Positions 11,720-23,378 are shown, counted from the first letter of the stretch. The stretch is DNA of 64,000 nt from Stachybotrys elegans (GCA_020746835.1 JAGPNK010000002.1:372001-436000), one strand, 5' to 3'. Program-made: numbers and translations. Notes: generated from the sequence alone by a model not told the origin.

Positions 11720-13550
11720 TTAATATGTCCCGCATTTGAGACCTTCTTCCACCACGCAGAGTGCTTCCAGATATGCATCTACTCACTCAGCACCGTACAC
11801 TGCAGAGGAATACAGGACAACTTACCGGCAACCCTCCACCGCTTCGAAGCCGATTGCAGAAAGTCGACGCACGTTGCCTTTTTTGAGCCGAGCGTCTGCG
11901 CTTCCAGCGGCGACACGGCCGATCCATACCAGGCCAGGTTCGCCGCGCTCTTGTAGAAGCAGTGCAGCATCCACGGCGCATCGTCCCTCGGCTCGAGGAT
12001 GCTGCGGAACCCAAGCAGCACCTCCACTGTCTCGCGTCCCCTCCTTACGCTGTCTTCCGTGACCTCGCGTCGTAGGCTGAGTTCTCTGGGGCTCGCCGTC
12101 CCTTGCAGCGTCCTCGAGTAACTGTCGCAGGAGTGGTTGTCATACAGCTTCAACAAGGCGCTGAGGCCGTTAGCTTGTCCCAAGACAATGTGGCGCCGGA
12201 ACATACCTGAGGCAAAGGGCTATGGCGTTGCGAAAGTGAAACGTGCTTTGCTCATCCTTGGTCAGCAGTTGCAGCAAGGAATTCGTGACGCTCGTCAACA
12301 ACTCGATGCTGCTTTTGACCGCGCCAAAGTCCTCTGGCGTCTTGTTGCAATGCTGGATAACCTGACCCAGCAAGTGTGATGCTTGCGCTACCCGAGCAAA
12401 TGGGCTTGCCGAGATGCAATCAAGCGACGACAGCAGCATGCTGTCTGGACTGCTGGCATGCTACAATCTTAGCCGAGTTTTCCCTGACACATCGAGGCTG
12501 TCTTACTCCATGATCCCAGGCATCATCGTCGGTAGGCAGATGGCTATCCGAGCGAGCTTCTTCCGTAAACAGAGGCCGCCTATCTCCACCGGCCGTGATG
12601 TAACTTGATCTTGTCAAACCCAAGGATGCATGTCGAGAGAATGGTAGCCTACCGATCAAGGATGCGGATCATCCAAAATGTGCGGAGCCTCTCCTCCCAT
12701 TCCGCATGATTTCCAGGCCTCTCTAATATCTGAGGCGCCTTGTCGTCATGCAAGCCCAGTGCAATAGCTTGCGCCGCGCAGCTTGCCAGAGTCATATACG
12801 CCGCTGGGAAGATGCCGTGGCCCATCTCATAAACTGCTATGAGAATATTCGACTGGACTCTTGTCAGTGAGTAGAACCCGGCCGTCTCGACGGCTGTTGC
12901 GAATTGCTTTGCAGTCATGTACAGACCACATCTCATGGCGTCGTGGACGTCCTCGGGTATATGCTGTATAAGCTTCATGCAGAGAAGCAGAAGAGATTGG
13001 TCAGCTTTCAAATCCGACCCAAACGCGGGATCCAGTAACCGCTTCCATTTCTGCTTGCCAATGATTGGCATCCATTCATGTACCGTTTTGAAGTAAGCAT
13101 TAGCGATGCTTGCCCTCTGACCAGCGTCTCCCAGTTCGCTGAGCACAGGCGATGGAAGCGAGTAAGCACGATATGGGATATGCATCAATTTGACGCTTTC
13201 TTGGAGATCCGAGTCGATAAAGAGATGCTGGAAACGAAGTACCGACGTATTGGAAACTCGATAGTCGTGGAAGTCGTCTCCACACAGGGTGGAGGGAGAA
13301 TGGCTGGAGGACGCGGTGCTCCTCGATGCAATCTCATGCTCCAGTTGTTGAACTCTTTGGCGCAGGCTGTGCACCTCGCCACTATTGCCTGGGAACTCGC
13401 AACTCTTTCTCAACCTGCGGCTGTCAGCGAAGACGCCATGATTGCCGGACAACCGAGCTACCTGGCGCAGAGCCCGCACGAGGGCAGTGTTCTGTCACAC
13501 CGCCGCTTGTTCTTGCTACAGGGAATGCATGCTCGCGGCGACTTCTCCAT
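11720..13550 (-). CDS. Zn2Cys6 transcription factor
   Basis: Six exons (13550-13462, 13414-12653, 12609-12507, 12460-12207, 12160-11826, 11778-11720) give 533 residues. The N-terminal zinc cluster has Cys8, 11, 18, 25, 28 and 35; the last spacing only forms after removal of the 47-nt first intron. A leucine-rich linker (HSLRQRVQQLEHEI) suggests dimerisation. The rest resembles a fungal_trans regulatory domain with DRPL-like and LPTDDDAWD segments, then PFARVAQASHLLG and SALLKLYD, typical of this class. The last exon was inferred because it turns ...RWRVAG into RWRVADAYLEAL. Start choice: ATG 13550 puts the cluster at the extreme N-terminus; an in-frame ATG at 13736 is possible but adds low-complexity sequence. 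It is transcribed away from the SDR gene starting at 13907 and may regulate it. Confidence 0.85.
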
Positions 13551-13906
13551 ACTAGCAGATATTGGTCCGGGCCGGCACTGGAGCGGATTGGTCGCCCGTG
13601 GGTTTGTTGGAGCAGCAAGTTTGGATGCCGGAGAAGAGGTGGATGACGAGCGGGAAAATCCCGCTTGGCTACCATCTTGTCTGACATGGGCGCTAGTCAA
13701 CCAAGGCCGTGAGCGGACGCCACCCGCGTCAATCAATCCGGATATCGCGGAGGAGAACGGGATTAACTAGACTCACAGGCACATCGAGGTTCTATAAGTA
13801 TGTCGTCTAAGTGAGCATATCGTTGTTCTCACGCACTCATCTCTCCCCTCTCCTATTAACACCAACGCCTTCATCTCACTTACACAACCCACATATTTGA
13901 ATCACA
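13551..13906. promoter_or_regulatory. Divergent promoter region of Zn2Cys6 regulator and SDR
   Basis: 356 bp separate the two start codons. The SDR side ends in a CT-rich leader. No defined operator was recognised. The arrangement suggests shared or autoregulatory control, which is inference. Confidence 0.45.
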
Positions 13907-14731
13907 ATGGCGAGAACCTGGCTCATCACTGGCTCTTCCCGCGGCCTGGGGCGCGCATTGGTCCAAGCCGTCCTAGAGTCTGGCGATAACGTCGCCGCCA
14001 CTGCCCGCAACCCAGACAGCCTGCAGCCCTTTGTACAAAAGTACGGGGCCAAGCGAGTCTTGGCTGCTGCCTTGGACGTCACCAATGCCGACCAAGTCTT
14101 CGAGGTGGTCGGACTCGCCCACCAGACTTTTGGCCGAATCGACATTGTGGTCAACAATGCCGGGTTCGCCGCCACAAGCTCCCTCGAGGACATGTCTGTC
14201 GAGACCTTCAGGCGCCAAGTCGACGCCAATCTACTGGGGACCGTGTGGGTCACCAAGGCCGTGATTCCCATTCTTCGCAAGCAAGGCTCAGGCCACATCT
14301 TTCAGGTCTCCTCTGTCGGCGACAGACTTGGCACACCGGGGCTGTCGGGATACCAGTGTGCCAAGTGGGCTGTTGCAGGCCTGACGACGGTGCTGCAGCA
14401 GGAGATTTCTGGATTCGGCATCAAGCTCACTGTCCTCGAGCCCGGCGCCATGAAGACGGACTGGGCAGGCTCATCGATGGAGTTGGGCAACATTTCTGAG
14501 CCGTATCAACCGACAGTGGGCATGTTCCTCTCCTTCAGGGAACAGTTCATGCAAAATGCGAGTACGCCCGAGGCAGTCTCCAAGGCCATCATACAGATCT
14601 CCAACGTTGAGAACCCCCCTCTGCGACTGTTGCTTGGTCCTGAGACGCCAGGTTATGCCAAGGAGGCGCTGCAAAAGCTCGGTGAATCCGACGCCGAATG
14701 GGAGAACTTTACAAAGACGCTGTCTCTTTAA
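13907..14731 (+). CDS. Short-chain dehydrogenase/reductase (classical SDR)
   Basis: Single exon, 274 residues. The N-terminus has the NAD(P)-binding TGSSRGLG motif, followed by NNAG at about 83-86, catalytic Ser at about 135 (QVSSVGD) and YQCAK (Tyr149, Lys153). These are the hallmarks of a classical SDR that oxidises or reduces a carbonyl or alcohol with NAD(P)(H). AATARNPDSL after the second strand, with Arg in the loop, suggests NADP(H), but this is weak. The C-terminal half contains EPGAMKTDWAG, typical of the family. No signal peptide or membrane helix, so probably cytosolic. The substrate is unknown. It is divergent from a Zn2Cys6 regulator and convergent with the GH115 gene. Confidence 0.9.
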   Translation: MARTWLITGSSRGLGRALVQAVLESGDNVAATARNPDSLQPFVQKYGAKRVLAAALDVTNADQVFEVVGLAHQTFGRIDIVVNNAGFAATSSLEDMSVETFRRQVDANLLGTVWVTKAVIPILRKQGSGHIFQVSSVGDRLGTPGLSGYQCAKWAVAGLTTVLQQEISGFGIKLTVLEPGAMKTDWAGSSMELGNISEPYQPTVGMFLSFREQFMQNASTPEAVSKAIIQISNVENPPLRLLLGPETPGYAKEALQKLGESDAEWENFTKTLSL

Positions 14732-14908
14732 GGCAGCAGGACGGAATTACAGTTGGAAATGGGACAGCTTGGCGGTCTATCATAATGGTATTTGCAAAAT
14801 CACCTAGCCAGATAATTAATATGGGGGGCATTTAGTGGCGGCATTATGCATTACAATATAATTTGCCATTTCGTTCAGACTACCCACGGATACAAGGGCC
14901 GTATCCAT

Positions 14909-17899
14909 CTACACATTGACCTGTAGACTTTCATGCGGACCCAGAGCCGACGATTGATAACCGCCCATGTCCAATACAAGCTTCTGCAGCACAACGCCCG
15001 GCTCGAGAAGCCAAATGGAAATCTCGTGAGCGCCCCTCGCGATGCTACTCGCCAGTCGGTTCGTCGAGGTCCATCCGTTTCCGACAACAGCGTTGCGCCA
15101 GTCATTGGCCTCTCGGTAAGGCGGGATGGTGGAAACAGGCCTGATGGTGACGGGAGCGCTGCCGTCGATCGAGTAAGCAAAGCTGATGGGGCGCGTGGGA
15201 TCGTGGTTGTGAGAGGAGCCCAGGTGGACAATCAGCCTTGGCGACGAGGAGCCGGTGGTCGTGTAGACAGAGTACTTGAGCGCAGGTCCGCTGCTTGGTG
15301 ACTGAGAGCCGATGGTCACAGGCCACGGCTTGACGCCAGAGACGGTGCGTCCATAGTTGGGAATCTCAACGTAGGAAACACCGCCCTTGGTCTCGGCGCT
15401 GGTGAAGTGGCCCGCCTCGATGGACACGACGCCGTTGGACTCGACGAAGCCAGAAAAGTCCGAGGGCACAGACGTCTTGTTGACGGGCAGGTTCAGAGTC
15501 GCCGCGGACCCGTCGTTGGCCCTCACCGTCAGCTGCGCAACCGAGAGGCCGGCGGGCGCAGCGTCCCAGTCGACGGAGATGACGCTGCGCGCGTCGGACC
15601 GATCGCCAGGCGAGACCAGAGATCCGCATGCTTTGGAGAGAGAGACGTACGAGGCGTTGGACAGGACCGTGTAGGACAGGGTGCCGTTCTTGCGCGCAAA
15701 GATGTCAATGTAGCGCGTATCCGACGGAGGCATGTACGGATCGACGGAGCGCAGGGTCAGCGCCCTCGAGGCGGGATACGCAGTCGTGCTACCTTGTATG
15801 GCAACGCCGAGGCCTTCGTTGCCGCTCGGTGCGCCGACATAGCTCACGCGAGGCATAATGTTGGTGTTGTTGGGCGGGTCGTCCCACGAAGTGTATCCAA
15901 TGTGCACCTGGTTGACGATGTGGTTCCATTTGCCGCCATTGGCGCTGTGGTACCTGTCAGAAATCTCAGCGTCCTCGGCAAACAGCGCGTAGGCCTGGTC
16001 TGCCACCAAGTTTGTGCTCGCGCGGCCCTGCTGCCTGTACAGGGCGTTGACGGCCGCCTTGGTGTACAGGTCGACGACCGTCTTGCCGGCGAGCACGGGG
16101 TGCAGAATCATCTGCCAGAAGGACAGCTTCTCGGCTTCCCCGAGCGAGTCGTAGACGTCCTGGGTCTGGTTCACGAGCTCCTGCCACTGGGCGAGGTTGC
16201 GCTCGGCCTCGTCGTAGTTGGTGGTGCTGAATGCGAAGGGCATCTCGCTGAGCAGCTCGTACTTGCGCCGGCCGACGAGGTGTCCGTACTGGCTGAGGAT
16301 GCTGGCCGTGTCGTCCGCAAAAGCGCTGCCAAACTCGGTAGAAGCCCATCGCTTGATCCACTCGGTGGTCGACTCGGGCGTGGTATGGCGATCCATGTTG
16401 TACGCCATGTCCATGAAGTGAGTCAGAGGGATTTCCTAGCCATTGTTAGTCCACAACTCCTTATTTATTGTAGATGGGCTGTACCAGAGGCTTGAGATCT
16501 CCAACGTTGGCGATCCAGATCTGTCTGGCGTTCTTGTTGTATGCCAGGTGCATCTGCTCCCACGTCTTGACCAGCTGGATCGTGTTGATCCATTTGTAGC
16601 TGCGAGGAGCGCCGACGTAATCGAAGTGGTAGTAAACACCTGCACCAGCCACGCGGTCCGTTTCGTTGGCGATTGGCACACGGACGATGTTGCCCGAGTT
16701 GTCGTCGGTCCACAGCAGCGTGACTGTGTCTGGGACATGGAGGCCCTGTACGTAGTACTCGCTAACTTCCTATCCAAATGTTAGACAGCACACCCCGTAT
16801 GTACCCTTCATCTACTAACCTTGTAAAGAACCCACGTCTGAGGGATCTTGGCCATGTCAGTCGTGTTGTATGCCTCAGACAGCAAGCCCTGCTGGACCTG
16901 GATGAGGTCCTCCAGATCCGGCGCAGTCAGTGTCGGCGAGGCGACATCTCCGCTTCCTCGCATGCCCATGGTCCACATAGTATCCCACTCCTTGCCACGA
17001 GAGATTCCTTCCTCGAAGAATGTCGTCACGTTGCCTCGGTTGGAGCGCCAGTCCCAGTTGCCGCGCAGGAATCGCTTCTGCTCGCCCTCGGACCTGGCCA
17101 TGGGCTCGTGGTGGCTGGTGCCCATGATGACGCCAAAGTCACTGGCAATCTGCCCGTTGTTGGGGTCGTCGACGTAGAACGACTTCCCCCACATGGCTGG
17201 CCAGAGATAGTTGCCCTTCAAGCGCAGGCAGAGCTCAAAGACTAGCCGGTAGAAGTCCCCGTTGTACACTCCGCCAAAGTTCTCCGAGACCCAGCCGCCG
17301 AGGGCCGGGTTCTCATCGTTGATGAAGAAGCCACGATACTTGACGGATGGTGGGCCTTGGACCTTTCCCTCTGCAGAGACCCAGATGTCGCTCTTGGTCT
17401 TGATGGACACATCTGCCCACCAATACCACGGTGACACGCCAATTTGCTCCGAGATGTCGTACAGACCGTAGATGGTTCCGCGTCGGTCGCTTCCGGCAAT
17501 GACAAGAGCCCACTCGATGCCGTCGGAAGGGTTCTCAACAATCTTGGCAACATAGGATTCCCATTGTCCCTCGACATCAGACACGTCAAGCTTGCCATCC
17601 GAGATGAGCTGGTCGATTAGAGTAGAATGGTCAATGGTACCGGCAATGATGACAGGCCCAGACACCTCAGCATCGTCGCCTTCCACAACGACGGTGCCAT
17701 TGACACCAACAACGCGCCCGAAATCTTGCGCCACGTCATTGGCCGTTCTCTCGACACCTATGGGCTCATTTCCGGCAATCAGAATGCTAGGGGCGAGGCT
17801 CGTGTCTGCGAGCTTGAAGTCGGTCTCGCTGTCAAAGACAAGATAGCCGCAAACCGTGGCCACGAGGGCGAATGCCTCTACAATGACGAGGAGCTTCAT
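14909..17899 (-). CDS. GH115 xylan alpha-1,2-glucuronidase (secreted)
   Basis: Three exons (17899-16820, 16769-16485, 16435-14909) encode 963 residues, the normal size for glycoside hydrolase family 115. These enzymes remove 4-O-methyl-glucuronic acid side chains from glucuronoxylan, including internal ones. A signal peptide is evident (MKLLVIVEAFALVATVCG). Family-like segments include GSDRRGTIYGLYDISEQIGVSPWYWW, KYRGFFINDENPALGGW, NYLWPAMWGKSFYVDDP and GTSHHEPMARSE in the catalytic core, then EIPLTHFMDMAYNMDR and a C-terminal beta-rich region. Both introns (49-50 nt) are in phase 0, and the joins recreate KPL-EIPLTHF and LYK-EVSEYYVQG. The upstream region carries two GGCTAA motifs. It lies beside GH43 and GH10 genes acting on the same polymer. 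Confidence 0.93.
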
Positions 17900-18066
17900 C
17901 CTGGACAATGTTGCATGCCTTTCGTCTGAAGTGCCGGAAAGCGATCCGATCAGAGGGCGACTGTATATACCTTCCTCGCTCCATATTTCCCCGATCCCCG
18001 TTCTCCTCATGGTCTGTCGTTAATTTACACGGAGAAACCGGTCCTGAAGGCGCTTTATCCGGTCCT

Positions 18067-18072
18067 TTAGCC
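18067..18072 (-). promoter_or_regulatory. Candidate XlnR/XYR1 site upstream of GH115
   Basis: GGCTAA on the minus strand (TTAGCC on the plus), about 170 bp upstream of the GH115 start codon. It matches the XlnR/XYR1 consensus for xylanase regulators. The motif is short and may occur by chance. Confidence 0.35.
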
Positions 18073-18435
18073 GGCATGATGCCATTCTGCCTTCGAACCG
18101 ACTGCCAGCTATTGGATGAAGCTGCGGAGCCAGACTTTAATCGACATCTATCGAAGCATATGATTCTTGGTACCGCCACGTTGCCTCTGCTCAGCTGATG
18201 CTTCTCCCTGTTTGCAGGTTCCAGAACATGGGGTCTCCGCACTCGGATGCTGCGCAATATGGGGGGATTGTGGAGGTTCCGGATTTCTAGAACCACTGGT
18301 AAAGCTCGAATACGATTGCCAAGCTGATACTCTGCTGGTCTCACTCAATTTTGAAGGGACATTCGCTTCTGTTGGTGGCAAATTCCCTCGGTTAGAATTA
18401 GTTGTTCGCATTTGGGGAGGTGAGTAGGGGATTTT

Positions 18436-18441
18436 GGCTAA
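18436..18441 (+). promoter_or_regulatory. Candidate XlnR/XYR1 site upstream of GH115
   Basis: A second GGCTAA, about 540 bp upstream of the GH115 start. Same caveat: a six-base match only. Confidence 0.3.
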
Positions 18442-20032
18442 GACATCAACCACCTATAAAGGTGAATGACTGGGGGGCTTACATGGAGAACACGGTCGAC
18501 ATAAATCTCTCAGTATATTATTCGCAGGAACATTACCGTTGTGACATGCGGTTGTGTGGGAATAAGATTCTCATCTTAACTTTCTCCTTGGCCATGTGGA
18601 ATGACATTGATGGTGTTTATTTGCCTGCTGTTTGTTATCTAAGCGTAACTTACAACTCAGAGACTAAATTTGCTGGGGAACCGGGTCAAATGTTGTAGAA
18701 GACAGACATAAAGCAACAAGAACATTACATCAGATCTACACCTCTACTCCGTAATCACCGGATACATGACAATCTCCCATTCCTCGTTTCTTTCTCATGT
18801 GCCCTCAAAACGTTACAGGCCGAACCGAGACATTATGCCCCCAAACCACACTCTGGCATTCTTGCCTTCAGCCCCGCCTTGGTCAAAACTGTACACAGTT
18901 ATCCTGACTGCCTCGACGGCTCCTTATCGTCCACCTTACCAAGAACCTGGCCAAGAGTACTAAGATCAGCATCTATCTCCAGCTGACTCATGCAGAGAAT
19001 ACTTTCGCCTCTTGAATGTTGGTGCAGAAGAAACCTGATCGAAACAATGCGAACGACTTCGCTGTGTGTCATACTAACTTGAGGAACCTCGAAACCGCAT
19101 TTATGATCGACCCATAGAGGGGATAACTGGGTCGCCTATTCAAAATCATAATAGAACGCAAGTTGGCAATGACTTCATGTCCTTGAGGCCAAAGCACACA
19201 ACTCGGTGACGGTGTAAGGCTGAAGCTCGGGAACATTGATACTGAATGTATCGGCCCCCATCTTCACCATCATAGTCTTGTTGTGCTTGCAAAACATAGC
19301 TGGATGCTTCGGCGAAGTGGGTGATTATGTCAAACGTATCATGTCCAACGTCACTGCCAAGCAATATGGGAATTCCTGATCATGTGTCCTAATGTCATAG
19401 TGACCAATGACTTAGAGGAGGATCCGTCTGATACAGACAATCAATATACGATAATTGGCTGAGGCGTTTGGGCTTGTGGCTGGAGTCAGTAGTGTCGGGA
19501 TATCAAGCCTTCCGCAACCACCAGTACCACTGTCAATAGATAAGATTTTGGACCGACAGACATATAAGTGCCACGGTTCTATGGGCGAATAGAACTAATT
19601 TTCTTGATCCCAAACTTTCCAGCCACACTCTCAAATGCGACGGCGGTTGTTGTGCCTTGCCCAGAGGGTAGAGTACTTAAAGACGCATGTTAAGGGTTGC
19701 GTAGGAAAGCAGCCGAATGTCTCCATCTCCCTACGTTACCATGGAAATCAAAGTCCAACGAATTTCTGCCGCCGCAGAATGGGAAATACGTATGTTCTGA
19801 CGAACAATACGTCGCATTGGTGCCATAAAGCAGCACCGATCACGAACAATCAGCCACAACGATCCTTCTCTGGGTCACAGTACCGAGGCATCACTCATGC
19901 ATTTACAATGGCCTGGAAATATTTAATTTACAACCTAGGGCTACAATAGCGGTAATGAAGGCATCCGGACATCTTAGGGTCCCTTCTCACAATATAACCA
20001 TTGCTGGCGATCACGCCGTCTCCAGGTCGTGT

Positions 20033-21207
20033 TTAACCCAGACGGGCGCGCTCCTCGGCCGTGCTGCATCACTGTGAGCTCGATGTATGTTAGATGAAGG
20101 GAGTAGACTTACATTCCAATAACGTAGCCGTGGCGGTATGGCTGATCAAGGGTGATGGAACCGGAGGCGGACCAAGTGGCAGACAGAATGTCGTTCGTCT
20201 CAAAGGGCTGGTAGCCGCGTCCTCGAGTGTAATCATCGATGAATAGGTGCCACTACGTCTCGTTAGTCTTGTTTTTTTTCGTGCTCTGTGGAGAGGGGAA
20301 CATACAACAGAAGGATCAGAGTTGTCCTGGAAAGCAAGAGGACCCTCGCCGGCTGGCAGACCCTCGCCAATGCCGTCACGGATCACAGTCCAGGGTCCGT
20401 CGAGGGTGGGAGCATTAGCTTGCTCGATGAGCTCACCGGCACCGTTCTTGCTGATACGGATATAGGTGTCGGAACCGGCGTCATACTTGACGGTGGTGTC
20501 CATGCCAGCGCCTGTCAGCCACTTCTCAGCAGTCGAGAAGGTGACAAAGTCGCTGGTGAAGGAACGCATGATAAACCAGCCCTCTCCAATGAGGTTGCTG
20601 GTCCAGTGAACCAGGTCTGGCGCGTGTCAGCAGGCTGTCGCATCACTTCAGAATAAAGACTACCTACACTGCTCGCGGGAGGGATCCCAGATGGCATCGG
20701 GAGCCCACGTCATGCCAGCGTTTTCAGGGCTGACCATGCGAAGGGCGCCCTCGGACCAGTTGAGCAAGTCTTCCGACTCAAACACAACGAGGCCCTTGGA
20801 ACCGTTGGTGGTGTAGTCGTCGCCGACGTTCCAGCCGCGAGGGTACACCCACAAGTCGGTTGCCACGATGTAGAACTTGCTGCCATCCGGGCTGCGGATA
20901 ATGGAAGGGTCACGGACGCCAGTGGTTCCAACGGTAGAAACGGCATTGGGACCTGCGGGACCGACCTTGGTCCAAGAGCTGGGGTCGTTGTTGTTGGAGA
21001 CGGAGATGTAAATTTGCTCTCCGTTCTCGGTGCCCTCACCAGTGAACTGGATTCCAAATCAGCAGGGGACAACCATGGTGCATTTGGTATGGCACTTACG
21101 TAGACAAAGAGATAGTCTGTGAATTCTTGCTGGCGTTTGCCGAGGGCCGCGGGAGCAGCCGTGGCTGTTCCCAGAAGGGCGCCAAGCACAACAGAAGAGA
21201 ACTTCAT
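20033..21207 (-). CDS. GH43 family enzyme, probable secreted arabinofuranosidase
   Basis: Five exons (21207-21100, 21046-20668, 20616-20306, 20252-20113, 20063-20033) encode 322 residues. A signal peptide (MKFSSVVLGALLGTATAAPA) is followed by a KR processing site. The mature protein starts DYLFVYFTGEGTENGEQIYISVS, then GVRDPSII, IVATDLWVYP, TWAPDAIWDP and YLVHWTSNLIGEGWFI, which fit the five-bladed propeller glycosidases of family 43, possibly the exo-alpha-1,5-L-arabinofuranosidase group (GH43_26); the subfamily is a guess. The tiny last exon was chosen because it gives RHGYVIGITAEERARLG, the usual C-terminal end, while read-through stops early. It would remove arabinose from arabinoxylan or arabinan. 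It is divergent from GH10 with 1.1 kb between starts. A TATAAG box lies about 85 bp upstream of the ATG. Confidence 0.87.
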
Positions 21208-22311
21208 GATGGGAGAAAAGGGCGAATTGCAGCGAGTCGCGTCGGCGTGTGGAGGGATTGCACACTAGATTTGCGAATGGTGATTGCGAGGCTTATAAGT
21301 CACCTCACCTTGGACCAGCGATTGCTAGAACGCGCAACCACGATGGATCTGCCAATGCATCCAAGAAGCCTTGGCGGTTGATCTCCAGGAACCTTTAGTT
21401 CCGCCATGCTCTCATTGATGGAAATTGAGAAGCTCACATCACGCTCACGCGATGGCTCTGGCTCACCCCTTGACGACTTTCTTCTAGTCAGGCTATGATC
21501 GGCCCTGGCCACGCTGATCACCACCTCCACAATGTGGCTCATGATGCTCGGAACCCGGAACAGATCAGGTGGGCGTGGCTCCCGCCGGCGGCGTCTGGTT
21601 GGTGCGGCTGCTAATAAGAGTGAAACGCAGGCCCAATGTTCTAAGCCAAGGAGCGCCCAACCCCACAAGGCCACGCAGCACTTATATTGGCTTCTCATGC
21701 ATGAGCACAATGACGAAATGTGACAGCCTGCCTTTGATGACGCCGGGTGGGACGTGAGGTGCAGCTGTCAACTTGGTCCTCGTCGTCTCATCCCAGGGTT
21801 GCGGTCGACGGACAGACGGACAGAGCGTTGCGGTCAACAATGGGACAAGATGATCAGATCGTCATGGGTAAAATAAAATAACGCCGTGGGAAACTCCCCT
21901 TGACCTTGGACCCCCCGGCAGTGGAGAAGGGCTCCTCCAATGCGTGAGTTTCTCATTGGGCAATGCCGTTGGATTAGCCGGTCCTTCAGCACATTTCCTG
22001 GCGATCCGACGATCACTGTGCAACTCGTGGCGCGATTGCTGGTCAGAAGATGAGCCCGGGGTGAGAAGGGACACGGCCTTGATGTTCCGCCGGCTCACGA
22101 CGTGGGCTGCGGAGCTCCGGCCGTTTCAAACATAGTGAATCCCAGCTCATTGTGGTATGAGCATAATCATCACAGGTCCTGAAGACGTATATAAGCTGTG
22201 TTTGTCGGCCAAGAAAACAGCAATCCAGCTCACCAAGGCACATACACACCCAGTCCTTTCTTAGTCCTTTCTTTCTTGTACAAAGCTTCTTCCCTTGAAA
22301 CATCATTCACC
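21208..22311. promoter_or_regulatory. Shared divergent promoter of GH43 and GH10 genes
   Basis: The 1,104-bp interval carries TATA-like boxes on both sides: TATAAG on the minus strand at 21292-21297 for GH43 and TATATAAG on the plus strand at 22188-22195 for GH10. A GGCTAA motif lies on the minus strand at 21974-21979, and GGC followed by three A/T bases (the looser XYR1 form) at 21290-21295 and 21491-21496. SYGGRG-type CreA-like sequences such as GTGGAG at 21249-21254 also occur. Individually these motifs are weak; together they fit co-regulated xylanolytic genes. Confidence 0.45.
21974..21979 (-). promoter_or_regulatory. Candidate XlnR/XYR1 site in GH43/GH10 promoter
   Basis: GGCTAA on the minus strand, about 335 bp upstream of the GH10 start and 770 bp upstream of the GH43 start. 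Six-base match only. Confidence 0.35.
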
Positions 22312-23378
22312 ATGAAGACGACACTCTTCTCGCTTGTGCCCCTGGTGTCCGCCATGCCGGCGGCACTGAACTCGCGCCAGGCTGCCGCGAGCATCCACGA
22401 TGCCTTCGTCGCCGCGGGCAAGGAGTTCTTTGGTGTTGCGACGGACCAGGGCCTGCTCGAGCGCGGCTCCAACGCCGCCATCATTGAAGCCAACTTTGGC
22501 CAGGTCACCGGCGAGAACAGCATGAAGTGGGGGTCTCTCGAGGCGACTCGGGGCTCCTACAACTGGGGGCCGGCCGACTTCCTCGCCGAGTGGGCTACCT
22601 CCAACGGCAAGCTCATCCGCGGCCACACTCTCATCTGGCACTCCCAGCTTCCGACGTGGGTCGAGGGCATTACCGATCCGGCAGAGCTCACCGAGGTCAT
22701 CCAGACCCACGTCGCTACTGTCATGGGCCGCTACGCAGGCCAGGTTGCTCACTGGGTATGTCATGATTGACAGTAGTTTGACCTCTTGCTGACAATAATA
22801 GGACGTGCTTAACGAGATTCTCGCTGAGGACGGTACTCTCCGCGACTCCGTCTTCTCCCGCGTGCTCGGCGAGGAGTTTGTTGCGATTGCCTTCAACGCC
22901 GCCCGCGAGGCCGACCCCAACGCCAAGCTGTACATCAACGACTACAACCTCGACAGGGCCGGATACGCCAAGGTCAACGGCATGGTCGAGCTAGTTACCA
23001 AGTGGAAGAACGCCGGTGTCCCCATCGATGGTATTGGCACCCAGACTCACATCTCGGGAGGCATGGGCGCCGGTGTCCAGGCCGCTCTCGAGCAGCTGGC
23101 TTCTGCTCCTGTTGACGAGATTGCCATCACCGAGCTTGACATTGCTCAGGCCCCCTCTGCCGACTACACGGCCGTTGTCGAGGGCTGCCTGAGCGTGGCC
23201 AAGTGTGTTGCGATTACGGTCTGGGGTGTCAGCGATGCTGTGAGTATACCAACTTCATTCAAGACATGAGGAGACTAACACATGGTAGGACTCTTGGCGC
23301 CAGGGTGAGAACCCTCTCCTCTTTGACGGCAGCTTCCAGCCCAAGCAGGCCTACAGTGATATTGTCGGCACGTTGTAA
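22312..23378 (+). CDS. GH10 endo-1,4-beta-xylanase (secreted)
   Basis: Three exons (22312-22755, 22802-23239, 23289-23378) give 323 residues. The signal peptide is [17 protein letters not shown] with a probable propeptide ending NSR. The TIM-barrel xylanase motifs are all present: [40 protein letters not shown] with the acid/base Glu about 153, YINDYNL, GIGTQTH, and ITELDI with the nucleophile Glu about 259, then [21 protein letters not shown]. There is no carbohydrate-binding module or linker; it is a single catalytic domain. The first intron interrupts the W-DVLNE motif and the second falls within VWGVSDA-DSWR, both phase 0. It cuts the xylan backbone and would work with the adjacent GH115 and GH43 enzymes. 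Confidence 0.96.

Larger units (their letters stand above)
17900..20032. other. 2.1-kb gene-free region upstream of GH115
   Basis: Promoter of GH115 at the left end and the 3' flank of the GH43 gene at the right end. Short frames show no family motif. Base composition is somewhat more AT-rich than the flanking genes. No repeats or RNA genes recognised. Confidence 0.5.

Noticed and set aside
11779..11825. A 26-nt intron (GTAAGT..CTGCAG) near the end of the Zn2Cys6 gene
   Set aside because: Too short for a fungal intron; the 47-nt version ending in GTGAGTAG gives a plausible C-terminus (RVADAYLEAL).
15407..16495. 362-codon plus-strand frame
   Set aside because: Antisense to GH115; Arg/Val-rich with no domain.
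20033..20112. Ending the GH43 protein by read-through at ...VIGM-stop
   Set aside because: A GTAAGT donor and a downstream acceptor give ITAEERARLG, which matches the usual C-terminus of the family.
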